Positions 32,687 to 42,943 of a stretch of 64,000 bases of DNA are shown here, one piece after another. How positions within the stretch are numbered: the first letter of the stretch is position 1; each line of letters opens with the position of its first letter. The stretch is from assembly GCF_023516555.1 (NCBI RefSeq), contig NZ_JAMGBD010000001.1, forward strand, positions 1,116,001 through 1,180,000, read 5' to 3'. The stretch comes from Sphingomonas alba. Lineage in GTDB: Bacteria > Pseudomonadota > Alphaproteobacteria > Sphingomonadales > Sphingomonadaceae. The translations under genes and the position numbers were made by a program. Below the pieces are notes generated by a model. That model worked only from the letters and a program-made list of their open reading frames with translations, made no database searches and was not told the DNA's origin.

Positions 32687-34951
32687 ATGCCGCTGACCGC
32701 CGCCAAGTCCGCCCGCGAAATCCTGACCGGGCTGCACGACCTGATGGCGAGGCGCGCTTCGGCGCAAGCCAAGCTCGACCATGTCGTCGACCTGATCGCC
32801 GAGGCGATGCAGAGCGAGGTCTGCTCGATCTACCTCTTGCGCAACAACAAGCTGGAGCTGTCGGCGACGCACGGCCTTCGCAAGGAAGCCGTGCACGTCA
32901 CGCGGCTGGCAATGGGAGAAGGACTGGTTGGCACCATTGCCGCCGAAGGCCGCATCCTCAACCTTGCCGAAGCCGACAGCCACCCGGCCTTCGCCTACCG
33001 CCCGGAAACCGGCGAAGAGAGCTTCCACAGTTTCGCTGGCGTGCCAATCGTTCGCCGCGAAAGCGCCATCGGCGTGCTTGCCGTCCAGCATGCCGATCCG
33101 CGACGCTACGAAGAAGTCGAGATCGAGGCGCTGCAGACGGTGGCGATGGTGCTCAGCGAGCTCATCGCCAATTCGCGGTTGGTCGATGGCGGGCGGACGG
33201 TGCGCACCGACAGCGGACCGGTGCGCATGGCCGGCCTCAAGCTGGTCACCGGCATGGCGCGTGGCGCCGCTGTGTTCCACGAACCGCGCGTCAGTATCGA
33301 ACATACTGTCGCCGACGACACGGAGGCCGAGCGCGCGCGCGTCTATTCCGCCTTCCGGCGCATGCGGGAACAAATCGAGGCGATGACCCGGGAGGCCGAG
33401 TTCGGCACCGCGGGCGAACATCAGGAGATCCTCGAGACCTACAAGATGTTCGCCTACGACGAGGGCTGGTCCCGGCGCATCAACGAGGCGATCGACAGCG
33501 GCCTGACCGCCGAAGCAGCCATCGAACGCGTCCAGCAGCGCACCCGCGCCCGCATGCAGGAGATTGACGATCCGCTGCTGCAGGAGCGGATGCACGACCT
33601 TGAAGACCTGTCGAACCGGCTGCTGCGCATCGTTTCCGGTCGCATGGGCACCGCCGCCCAGACCGGCCTTGCCCGCGACAGCGTCCTCATCGCACGCAAC
33701 CTCGGGCCGGCTGAACTGCTGGAATATGATCGGCGGCGGTTGAAAGGCGTGGTGCTGGAGGAGGGCTCGCTCACCGCGCACATGACGATTGTCGCACGCG
33801 CCATGGGCGTGCCCGTGGTCGGCCGCGTCGGCGACATCCGCCACGTCGCTTCCGAAGGCGACACGATCCTGGTCGATGGGGACCACGGCACGGTCGTTGT
33901 CCGCCCGACCCGTGCCCTGACCAACGCTTTCGAACAGCGCATGGCGCTGAGCCAGAAGCGGCGCGCCGAATATGCGTCGCTCAAGAACCTCCCATCCGTC
34001 ACTACTGACGGCGAACGGATGACGCTGATGGTCAACGCGGGCCTGGCCGAAGATGCGGCTGCACTCCACCTCGCCGGCGCCGACGGCATCGGCCTTTTCC
34101 GCACCGAATTCCAGTTTCTGATCGCCGCGCAGCTGCCGGGCCGCGAAAGCCAGCTCCGGCTCTACAAGCAGGTGCTGGACGCGGCGGGCGACAAGCCGGT
34201 CGTCTTCCGAACCGTCGACATCGGCGGCGACAAGGCCCTGCCCTACCTGACCGACGAAAAGGACGAGGCCGAGAACCCGGCCATGGGCTGGCGGGCGCTG
34301 CGCCTCAGCCTCGAGCGCACGACCCTGATGAAGGCACAGGCGCGCGCGTTGATCGAAGCATCGAAGGGCCGTGTGCTGCGGGTCATGTTTCCGATGGTCA
34401 GCGAGCCGTGGGAATATGAGGAGGCACGCGCTTTGTTCGAAGAACAGCTTGCCTGGTCGAAGCGGGCAAAGAAGCCGGTTCCGAAGAGCATCGAGTTCGG
34501 CGCCATGTTGGAGGTGCCAAGCCTCGCCGAAATGCTCGACGAACTGCTTCCCCGGGTCGATTTCCTTTCGATTGGCACCAATGACCTGACCCAATTCCTG
34601 TTCGCCGCCGATCGCGCCGACCCGCGCCTGGCCGAGCGCTACGACTGGCTGAGCCCGGCGATCCTGCGCTTCTTGCGCCGCGTCGTGCGACAGGCGGACG
34701 CCGCCGGCGTACCGGTGCGCGTCTGCGGCGAGATGGGCGGCAGGCCCCTGGAAGCCATGGCGCTGATCGGCGTCGGCATCGGCAATTTCTCGATCACGCC
34801 GGCCGCCGTCGGCCCGGTCAAAGCGATGATTCGCTCGCTCGATGCCGGCGCCGCCAGGGCACGAATGGAGAAGCTGTTGGCCAAGCCGCCGCGCGACATG
34901 CGCAAGGCCCTGCACGATTGGGCAAAAAGGCATTCGGTGGCGCTCGGCTGA
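32687..34951 (+). CDS. ptsP: Nitrogen PTS enzyme I, PtsP (EI-Ntr)
   Basis: PtsP autophosphorylates with phosphoenolpyruvate and passes the phosphate to NPr in the nitrogen-related regulatory PTS. The 754-residue protein has an N-terminal GAF domain (about 20-160, QSEVCSIYLLRNN), then the EI N domain, the phospho-His365 in GSLTAHMTIVARAMG, and the PEP-binding barrel with GIGLFRTEFQFL, FRTVDIGGDKALPY and the catalytic cysteine in RVCGEMGG. The GAF domain is the sensor of glutamine-related signals in PtsP. In alphaproteobacteria it influences stringent response and storage. It is a single gene here; the NPr and EIIA partners are not nearby. Confidence 0.95.
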   Translation: MPLTAAKSAREILTGLHDLMARRASAQAKLDHVVDLIAEAMQSEVCSIYLLRNNKLELSATHGLRKEAVHVTRLAMGEGLVGTIAAEGRILNLAEADSHPAFAYRPETGEESFHSFAGVPIVRRESAIGVLAVQHADPRRYEEVEIEALQTVAMVLSELIANSRLVDGGRTVRTDSGPVRMAGLKLVTGMARGAAVFHEPRVSIEHTVADDTEAERARVYSAFRRMREQIEAMTREAEFGTAGEHQEILETYKMFAYDEGWSRRINEAIDSGLTAEAAIERVQQRTRARMQEIDDPLLQERMHDLEDLSNRLLRIVSGRMGTAAQTGLARDSVLIARNLGPAELLEYDRRRLKGVVLEEGSLTAHMTIVARAMGVPVVGRVGDIRHVASEGDTILVDGDHGTVVVRPTRALTNAFEQRMALSQKRRAEYASLKNLPSVTTDGERMTLMVNAGLAEDAAALHLAGADGIGLFRTEFQFLIAAQLPGRESQLRLYKQVLDAAGDKPVVFRTVDIGGDKALPYLTDEKDEAENPAMGWRALRLSLERTTLMKAQARALIEASKGRVLRVMFPMVSEPWEYEEARALFEEQLAWSKRAKKPVPKSIEFGAMLEVPSLAEMLDELLPRVDFLSIGTNDLTQFLFAADRADPRLAERYDWLSPAILRFLRRVVRQADAAGVPVRVCGEMGGRPLEAMALIGVGIGNFSITPAAVGPVKAMIRSLDAGAARARMEKLLAKPPRDMRKALHDWAKRHSVALG

Positions 34952-35023
34952 CGGTTGACAGACCGCCCAGCGGCCCCGACAACCACCAGGGATTTTCGAA
35001 GTGTTTGGCCCCGGGGAGTGGCG

Positions 35024-35947
35024 ATGGGCGACGCTGAATTTGTCGAAGAAGAAGGCGCACAGAGTAGCGTCGGACAACGCCTGCGCGAGGCTCGCGAAGC
35101 ATCCGGCCTTAGCCTGGAGGACATAGCCACCCAGACGCGGATTCCGACCCGCCACCTGGAAAGCCTTGAAGCCGGGGATTTCAGCCGACTGCCGGCGCCC
35201 ACCTACAGCATCGGCTTCGCCAAGAATTTCGCCGGCGCCGTTGGGCTCGACCGGACGGAAATCGGCGAGCAGTTGCGTGCCGAAATGGGCGGCACGCGGC
35301 CAACCTACACCAATACCGACGTCTTCGAACCGTCGGACCCGGCCCGGGCCATGCCGAAATGGCTGATCCTGGGAGGCATCGTCGCGATCGTCCTGGCCGT
35401 GCTGATCTTCAACTGGTTGAACAATCGCTCGCTGTCCGAGCCTGACCAGGTTGCCACGGCGAACGAGGCAGGTGCGGCTCCGGCCACGCCGAAGCAGGCC
35501 CCGCCTGCGCAGCCGCAAGCGCAGGGTCCAGTAGTCATCGCCGCCAGCGACACCGCATGGCTCCAGATCAAGGATGGCACGGTCATCCTGAAGCAGGGCA
35601 TGATGCAGCCGGGCGAGACGTTTGAAGTTCCGGCGAACGCCGCCGCGCCGACACTGACCACCGGCAAGCCTGAAGCATTGCGGATCACCGTCGGCACCAC
35701 CGTCGCGCCATCGATCGGCGAACCTGCCAAGAAGGTGACAGTCAGCCTCAAAGGCGCGGATTTGCTGCGTCCGGGCGCCGCTCCACCGGCAGCCTCCCAG
35801 CCCGCCGTGGCTCCGCCGCCAGCCCAATCGGCTCCGGCCCGCGTTCGTCCGGCTCCACGCAAGACCGCGCCCGTTACGACGACGAACGCGCCGCCGCCAG
35901 CCGAGCCGCCCGCGAACACGACCGCGCCGGCCACCAACACGCAGTGA
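35024..35947 (+). CDS. RodZ-like helix-turn-helix membrane protein (DUF4115)
   Basis: The 307-residue protein has a cytoplasmic HTH_25 domain (about 15-85; VGQRLREAREASGLSLEDIA), one membrane span at about 113-131, a periplasmic DUF4115 domain with the SDTAWLQIKDG strand, and a Pro/Ala-rich tail. This is the architecture of RodZ, which links MreB to the cell-wall machinery. The ATG at 35024 follows GGGGAG and starts the acidic leader; the frame opens earlier at 34955 without support. MreB is encoded 10 kb upstream. Confidence 0.82.
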   Translation: MGDAEFVEEEGAQSSVGQRLREAREASGLSLEDIATQTRIPTRHLESLEAGDFSRLPAPTYSIGFAKNFAGAVGLDRTEIGEQLRAEMGGTRPTYTNTDVFEPSDPARAMPKWLILGGIVAIVLAVLIFNWLNNRSLSEPDQVATANEAGAAPATPKQAPPAQPQAQGPVVIAASDTAWLQIKDGTVILKQGMMQPGETFEVPANAAAPTLTTGKPEALRITVGTTVAPSIGEPAKKVTVSLKGADLLRPGAAPPAASQPAVAPPPAQSAPARVRPAPRKTAPVTTTNAPPPAEPPANTTAPATNTQ

Positions 35948-36017
35948 TGTTCATCGCCGGGAAAGCCCGTTCGGGCGAACCTCCAAACTTCGTCAATTCA
36001 GTATCTTAGGACTTCAA

Positions 36018-36965
36018 ATGCGATCCCTAAAGTTCGCCTGCCTGACCGCCCTTGCATTGATCGCCGTCGCGCCGGCCGACGCCCAGCGCCGCCAGGCCAC
36101 TCCTGAGGAGCGGATCGAACGGCTGGAGAAGCAGGTCCGCCAGGTCCAGAAGCAGGTCTTTCCCAAGGGCCAGCCCGCCGACACCGCCGGCTTCAGCGAC
36201 GATCCGGCCGCGACTTTGACCCTCACCAACCAGCTTTCGAACCGCCTCGATGCGATCGAACAGGAAATGGCGCAGATCACCCGCGCCTCCGAAGAGAATG
36301 GCAATCGACTGGCGACGATGGAGGCGGAGCTCGCGCGGCTTCGCGCCGACCAGGACCGTCGCCTGCGCGCGCTGGAGACGAACAGCGGCGGATCCGGCAC
36401 TTCGGCCAACGATGGTGCGACGGGCAACGACGACCAAACCGACGATCAGGCAGCGCCGCCGCCAGAAACCCGAGACAGCGGGCCACTGGTTTCCAAACCA
36501 AAAGTCGAGAAGCCGAAGCCCAAGCCCAACGCGCCCGTAATTGCTTCCGCCAAGCCGGGAGACGCCAATTTCGATGCGACCGGCGAGGAAGCCTATGACC
36601 GGGGCTACCAGTTGTGGAGCACCGGCCGGTACGACGAGGCGATCACGACGCTGCGCGCCTTCTCCTCCTCGTTCCCCGGTCATCGCCGTGTCAGCTGGGC
36701 CAACAACCTCGTTGGCCGCTCCTTGCTCGACAAGGGGCAGGCGCGCGCCGCCGCCGAGGCGCTCCTCGCCAATTATCGCGGCAACCCCAAGGGCGAGCGA
36801 GCGCCCGACAGCCTCTATTACCTTGGCCAGGCCCTGATGAAGCTCAACCAGCCTGCCCAGGCCTGCAAGGCCTATGGCGAGCTGGAGGATGTCTACGGTT
36901 CGACCATGCGCGCCGAATTGAAGAAGATGCTGCCCGCGGCCCGCACCGCGGCAAAATGCGGCTAA
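36018..36965 (+). CDS. cpoB: Tol-Pal system protein YbgF/CpoB-like
   Basis: The 315-residue secreted protein has a signal peptide to about residue 22 (APADAQ), an N-terminal coiled coil (about 28-125, with EERIERLEKQVRQVQKQ), a Lys/Pro-rich linker, and a C-terminal block of TPR repeats starting about 195 (YDRGYQLWSTGRYDEAIT). This is the layout of CpoB, which coordinates Tol-Pal with peptidoglycan synthesis. The tol-pal genes are not next to it in this window. It is followed 18 bases later by tilS, a pairing often seen in alphaproteobacteria. Confidence 0.85.
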   Translation: MRSLKFACLTALALIAVAPADAQRRQATPEERIERLEKQVRQVQKQVFPKGQPADTAGFSDDPAATLTLTNQLSNRLDAIEQEMAQITRASEENGNRLATMEAELARLRADQDRRLRALETNSGGSGTSANDGATGNDDQTDDQAAPPPETRDSGPLVSKPKVEKPKPKPNAPVIASAKPGDANFDATGEEAYDRGYQLWSTGRYDEAITTLRAFSSSFPGHRRVSWANNLVGRSLLDKGQARAAAEALLANYRGNPKGERAPDSLYYLGQALMKLNQPAQACKAYGELEDVYGSTMRAELKKMLPAARTAAKCG

Positions 36966-36983
36966 TCTGCTAAGCTTGGGCGC

Positions 36984-37946
36984 GTGACCGACGCGCTCAT
37001 CCCCCGCCCGGACCTCGTCGCCCGTTTCGAGGCGGACCTAAAGCCGCTCGTCGGCAAAAAGGCGAAGCTCGGCATTGCCGTCTCCGGAGGGCCGGACAGC
37101 CTGGCGCTGCTGCTGCTGGCTGCCGCATCCCGGAAGGATCGAATCGAGGCGGCGACGGTGGATCACGGCCTGCGGCCGGAGAGCGCTGGTGAGGCCGCGT
37201 TCGTACAGTCGGTCTGTGAGCAACTCGGCGTTCCCCATGTCACATTGCCGGTGAAGGTCGCCCCCGGCTCCAGCATCCAGGCACAAGCACGGCGCGCGCG
37301 TTATGACGCGCTTGGCGAATGGGCCATCGCCCGCGACCTGGGTGCCGTCGCCACTGGTCATCACGTCGACGACCAGGCCGAGACGCTGCTCATGCGCATG
37401 GCGCGCGGTGCCGGCCTCGGAGGATTGGTCGGCGTCCGTTATTCGCGGCCACTGGAGCCGGGGGTCGACCTTGTCCGCCCGCTCCTGGAATGGCGTCGCG
37501 ACGAGTTGGGGGCGATTGTCGCCGCAAGCGGCGTCACGCCGGTCGACGACCCCGCCAACCGTGACCCTCGGCACGACCGCAGCCGGTTCCGAACGACGCT
37601 GGCCGAAGCCGACTGGGCTGATGCCGAGAGGCTAGCGGCCTCCGCGAGATGGCTCGCGGACGCTGATGAGGCGCTCGAATGGACTCTCAAGTCCTTACTG
37701 GAAACGCGCCTTGGACGAAGCGAAGGCGCCCTCACCATCGACGCCGAAGGCCTGCCTCGCGAGTTCCAGCGCCGGCTGCTCGTTGCCGGCTTCGATCGCA
37801 TGGGCGCGCACCGCCCGCGCGGGCCCGAGCTCGACCGGGCGAGGAAAGCGTTGCGGGCTGGCAAGGCGGCGACCTTGGCTGGCCTGAAGCTCGACCCCGG
37901 CCCCCCTTGGAAGCTGTCAGTTGCCCCGCCGAGGCGGCGGAACTGA
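36984..37946 (+). CDS. tilS: tRNA(Ile)-lysidine synthase TilS
   Basis: TilS converts the wobble C of the minor isoleucine tRNA (CAU anticodon) to lysidine, making it read AUA. The 320-residue protein has the PP-loop SGGPDS (34-39), VDHGLRPES, ATGHHVDDQAETLLMRM and the PVDDPANRDPRHDRSRFR motif, all diagnostic. The C-terminal domain is short compared with E. coli TilS (432 residues). The start is a GTG at 36984, 18 bases after cpoB. Confidence 0.93.
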   Translation: MTDALIPRPDLVARFEADLKPLVGKKAKLGIAVSGGPDSLALLLLAAASRKDRIEAATVDHGLRPESAGEAAFVQSVCEQLGVPHVTLPVKVAPGSSIQAQARRARYDALGEWAIARDLGAVATGHHVDDQAETLLMRMARGAGLGGLVGVRYSRPLEPGVDLVRPLLEWRRDELGAIVAASGVTPVDDPANRDPRHDRSRFRTTLAEADWADAERLAASARWLADADEALEWTLKSLLETRLGRSEGALTIDAEGLPREFQRRLLVAGFDRMGAHRPRGPELDRARKALRAGKAATLAGLKLDPGPPWKLSVAPPRRRN

Positions 37947-38007
37947 GCCTGTTCCATTGTTATTAAGGCCAGGAAGCTTATTTTAAGCGCTTCAAACAAG
38001 GTGACGA

Positions 38008-39957
<1,950 letters not shown>

Positions 39958-39983
39958 TCTTCGTTCAAACGGCGTTCATTCCG

Positions 39984-40021
39984 CTCCCGCTCAATTCGAA
40001 ACGGATTGAGCGGGAGTTTTT
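39984..40021 (+). terminator. Strong ftsH terminator overlapping the next gene's ribosome binding site
   Basis: CTCCCGCTCAAT (39984-39995) and ATTGAGCGGGAG (40005-40016) form a perfect 12-bp stem with a 9-base loop, followed by TTTTT at 40017-40021. The GGGAG at the end of the 3' arm lies 7 bases before the ATG at 40024, so the terminator stem includes that gene's Shine-Dalgarno sequence. Confidence 0.92.
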
Positions 40022-40023
40022 GC

Positions 40024-40401
40024 ATGAAATTTGGAATCGCGGCGGTGCTGGCAGTGGTGTCATTTCCGGCCACGGCGCAGACCATGAACGCCGAGGCCTT
40101 CAACCAGCGCATTCAGGCGCTGAAGGCCAAGGGTGCCATGGCCATGTTCTCGCCGGGCGAAATCAAGGCGCTGACCGCAGAAGGGCAGGCCGCCGGCAAG
40201 GCCGCTCGCGCCCAGCAGACGGCGGCCGTCAAGGCAGGCAAGACACCTCGCTTCTGCGCGCCCGATGGGCCACAAAAGATGAAAAGCGACGAGTTCATGA
40301 CCCGGCTCGCGGCCATCCCGCAGGCGGAGCGTCAGAAAATCGACATGACCGAAGCCATGACCCGCATGCTCGCGGTCAAATTCCCCTGCAAGACAAGCTA
40401 G
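40024..40401 (+). CDS. Small secreted protein of unknown function
   Basis: The 125-residue product has a signal peptide ending about residue 19 (FPATAQ), a helical alanine-rich middle, and two cysteines (in RFCAPDG and KFPCKTS) that may form a disulfide. The C-terminal part (DEFMTRLAAIPQAER) resembles short periplasmic proteins of the Rap1a/Tai kind only loosely. The ATG at 40024 lies 3 bases after the ftsH terminator T run, so expression depends on read-through or on a promoter within the terminator region. Confidence 0.7.
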   Translation: MKFGIAAVLAVVSFPATAQTMNAEAFNQRIQALKAKGAMAMFSPGEIKALTAEGQAAGKAARAQQTAAVKAGKTPRFCAPDGPQKMKSDEFMTRLAAIPQAERQKIDMTEAMTRMLAVKFPCKTS

Positions 40402-40404
40402 CGC

Positions 40405-41439
40405 CTAGGCCACTCCGACGGCAGCGACGACCACGAAGAACAGCGCGCCGGCGATGAACGCGAATGTAGTGAGGAACAGGGTGCGGACGATCGCGCTGAA
40501 GCGACCGAGCTGGTAGGCGCCCTTCAGCTGCCGGTACATATGGATGGGCGGAACAAAGAACAGGAAGGCCGCCACCGCCGTCATGTTGAACTCAATGAGC
40601 GCGTCGGCAAGGATGACCAGCATCATCATGAACGACAGCGAATAAGTCACGAACACCGTGTGGTCGTAGAGATAGTATTTCCGGCTGAACGGGAACAGCA
40701 GCCACATGAAGGGCAGCGACAGCGGGATCAGCAGCCAGCTGTACTTGGATGCCGCATCCTGCATGTTGGTGACGACCAGTTGCGGGTTCTTTTGAACCCT
40801 TTCGACCACGCCGCGGACCCATTGCGGAGTGTCGTCGTCTGGGTCGGCTTTCGTGAAATTGCCTCGGCCTACCTTCTCCAATGCTTCAAGGCCCTTGCGG
40901 TCGTCGGCCAGCCGCTTGTCGATGGCGGCGACCGGCTTGCCTGCCTTGACCGCGGCCGCGCGCTTCGTCTCGAGTTTGGCGATCTCTTCCTTCTGCTTGT
41001 CGGTGACAAAACTGATGTTGGCGTTGCCTTCACCCACCTTGCCGGGATCGAGTGCGCCAGTGAAGTTGAGCACCGCGAAGGTCAGGAAGACGCTGAACAG
41101 GTAAAGCGCGATCGGCGAGATGAAGGTGGCGCGCTCGCCAGCGATGTAACGCCGGGTCAGTTCGCCCGGGCGCCAGGCCAGCATCGGCAGCGTCTTCCAG
41201 AATTTCCCTTCAAAATTGAGCACGCCGGCGACGAAATCGCCCATGAATGCCCGAAGCGAGCGATGGACATGCGCCTTCTGGCCGCAATTCGAACAATAGC
41301 GGCCAACCAGCGGCGCCCCGCAATTGAGGCAATTGGCCTCATGCGTGTGCCCGTCCTTGCCAACGCCCGTGCGCGGCTCAACCGCCGCCGCCAGCATTCC
41401 GCCGGTCACCGCGTCGCCGATCGCATCGAATTCGCCCAT
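40405..41439 (-). CDS. DUF3667 membrane protein with N-terminal zinc ribbon
   Basis: The 344-residue protein starts with a zinc ribbon (CLNCG at 37-41 and CSNCGQ at 49-54). The DUF3667 region follows (LRAFMGDFVAGVLNFEGKFWKTLPML in parts, TRRYIAGERATFISPI), with an early span, a long charged coiled-coil-like stretch around 150-200, and four C-terminal spans. The function of this family is unknown. It ends 3 bases from the preceding convergent gene and diverges from nadD. Confidence 0.82.
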   Translation of the reverse strand: MGEFDAIGDAVTGGMLAAAVEPRTGVGKDGHTHEANCLNCGAPLVGRYCSNCGQKAHVHRSLRAFMGDFVAGVLNFEGKFWKTLPMLAWRPGELTRRYIAGERATFISPIALYLFSVFLTFAVLNFTGALDPGKVGEGNANISFVTDKQKEEIAKLETKRAAAVKAGKPVAAIDKRLADDRKGLEALEKVGRGNFTKADPDDDTPQWVRGVVERVQKNPQLVVTNMQDAASKYSWLLIPLSLPFMWLLFPFSRKYYLYDHTVFVTYSLSFMMMLVILADALIEFNMTAVAAFLFFVPPIHMYRQLKGAYQLGRFSAIVRTLFLTTFAFIAGALFFVVVAAVGVA

Positions 41440-41497
41440 TGCTCCTCCCTTCCCGATTGTGGCGCAGGGAGGCCGCGGATGCTAGCCATTTGGCAGC

Positions 41498-42112
41498 ATG
41501 AAAAAGATTGGCCTTCTCGGCGGCTCCTTCAATCCGGCGCATCGCGGCCACCGGCGGATCAGCCTGGCGGCAATGGCGGCGCTGGGCCTGGACGAGGTCT
41601 GGTGGTTGGTCTCGCCCGGCAATCCGCTGAAGCCCGCCAAGGGCATGGCGCCCTATGAAGCCCGGTTAGCTTCGGCACGCGAAGAGGCAAGAGGCACCCG
41701 TATCAAGGTTAGCGATTTCGAACGCGAGGCCGGTACGCGCTACACGGTGGATACTCTTGCCGCGATCAAACGGCGCTACCCCAATGACCGCTTCATCTGG
41801 CTGATGGGCGCCGACACTGTGGCCCAATTCCATCAGTGGCGGCGCTGGCGTGAGCTGTCGGCAATGGTTCCAATTGCGGTGATTCACCGCCCCGGCTATG
41901 ATGCACCTGCCCGCGCGGCGTCCGCGATGGGCTGGCTCAGGTGGTTCGTCCGCCCCCTGAGCCAGGCGAAACGATGGACGGACTGGAGTGCACCGGCGAT
42001 TTTCTTTCTTCGCCTGCCGCCCGACCCGACGTCCGCTACTCGCCTTCGCGCGCTAGACCCCAATTGGCACCGCCGTTTCACCGGTTCGAACCGGCGGGCC
42101 CTGTCGTCATAG
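41498..42112 (+). CDS. nadD: Nicotinate-nucleotide adenylyltransferase NadD
   Basis: NadD adenylates nicotinate mononucleotide in NAD synthesis. The 204-residue protein has the nucleotidyltransferase motif GGSFNPAHRGH near the N terminus, WWLVSPGNPLKP, TRYTVDTLA and WLMGADTVAQFHQWRRW, which are family-specific. The usual C-terminal ISSTxIR motif reads TSATRLRAL, a partly divergent form. Its stop overlaps the ribosome binding site of rsfS, in a conserved nadD-rsfS-rlmH block. Confidence 0.92.
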   Translation: MKKIGLLGGSFNPAHRGHRRISLAAMAALGLDEVWWLVSPGNPLKPAKGMAPYEARLASAREEARGTRIKVSDFEREAGTRYTVDTLAAIKRRYPNDRFIWLMGADTVAQFHQWRRWRELSAMVPIAVIHRPGYDAPARAASAMGWLRWFVRPLSQAKRWTDWSAPAIFFLRLPPDPTSATRLRALDPNWHRRFTGSNRRALSS

Positions 42113-42120
42113 GAGCAATC

Positions 42121-42510
42121 TTGGCCAACCCAAGCCCAGCGACCGAAAAATCGAACCAACCGATCGACGTAGAAGCGCTTCACGCGCTGGTGATGCAATC
42201 CCTCGATGACGACCAGGCGGTCGAGCTCGTCTCGATCCCGCTGACCGGCAAGTCGAGCATCGCCGATCATATGATCATCGCCAGCGGCAAGTCGTCGCGC
42301 CAGGTGGCGTCGATGGCGAACAAGCTTGCGGATCGCATAAAGGAGCAGTTCGGCAAGATCGTTCGCGTCGAAGGGTTGCCAACCGCGGATTGGGTGTTGG
42401 TCGATGCCGACGACGTCATCGTCCACCTGTTCCGGCCCGAAGTCCGGACCTTTTACAACCTAGAGCGGATGTGGGCCTTCGGCGACGAAGCCAAGAGCGG
42501 CACGGCCTGA
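42121..42510 (+). CDS. rsfS: Ribosomal silencing factor RsfS
   Basis: RsfS binds ribosomal protein uL14 and blocks subunit joining when nutrients are short. The product has the RsfS core: LVSIPLTGKSSIADHMIIASGKSSRQV and the signature WVLVDADDVIVHLFRPEVRTFYNLE (given here by first and last parts). The proposed start is a TTG at 42121, 6 bases after AGGAG at 42111-42115, giving 129 residues. The open frame extends back to 41941 but lies inside nadD with non-family sequence. Confidence 0.88.
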   Translation: MANPSPATEKSNQPIDVEALHALVMQSLDDDQAVELVSIPLTGKSSIADHMIIASGKSSRQVASMANKLADRIKEQFGKIVRVEGLPTADWVLVDADDVIVHLFRPEVRTFYNLERMWAFGDEAKSGTA

Positions 42511-42517
42511 CGGGGCA

Positions 42518-42940
42518 GTGCTCCTCCACATCATTGCCCGCGGCAAGATCGGCCGCTCGCCCGAAGCCGAGCTTACCGACCGTTACCTGAAACGCATCGC
42601 CTGGCCTGTGAAGGTGACCGAGCTACCAGACCGCGGCGGCAATATGCCGGCGCCGCCGGCCGGGAGCATCACGGTGCTGCTCGACGAGCGCGGTGAGCCG
42701 ATGAGTTCGACGGCGCTGGCGAAGATTCTCGAGAAATGGCGCGACGGCGGCAAGCGCGAGGCGCGTTTCATGATTGGCGCGGCAGACGGTCATGACGACA
42801 AAGCGCGCGGCGAAGCCGATTTATTGCTGTCCTTCGGGCCGGCGACCTGGCCGCATCTTCTCGCCCGAGCGATGCTGGCCGAGCAATTGTTCCGCGCCAC
42901 GTCGATCCTTGCGAACCACCCCTATCATCGCGAAGGATAG
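42518..42940 (+). CDS. rlmH: 23S rRNA (pseudouridine1915-N3)-methyltransferase RlmH
   Basis: RlmH methylates pseudouridine 1915 in helix 69 of 23S rRNA on assembled ribosomes. The 140-residue SPOUT protein shows LLHIIARGKI, ITVLLDERGEPMSS, FMIGAADGHD and the knotted C terminus LLARAMLAEQLFRATSILANHPYHRE (segments). It starts with GTG at 42518, 7 bases after rsfS. It is a normal-length member, although the usual GG of IGGAxG is GA. Confidence 0.93.
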   Translation: MLLHIIARGKIGRSPEAELTDRYLKRIAWPVKVTELPDRGGNMPAPPAGSITVLLDERGEPMSSTALAKILEKWRDGGKREARFMIGAADGHDDKARGEADLLLSFGPATWPHLLARAMLAEQLFRATSILANHPYHREG

Positions 42941-42943
42941 GGT

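Noticed and set aside
32636-35827. A 1063-codon open frame on the minus strand opposite ptsP and the RodZ-like gene
   Set aside because: It is exactly antisense to two well-recognised proteins and has the His/Arg/Gln/Asp-rich composition produced by reading GC-rich coding DNA backwards. No domain is visible.
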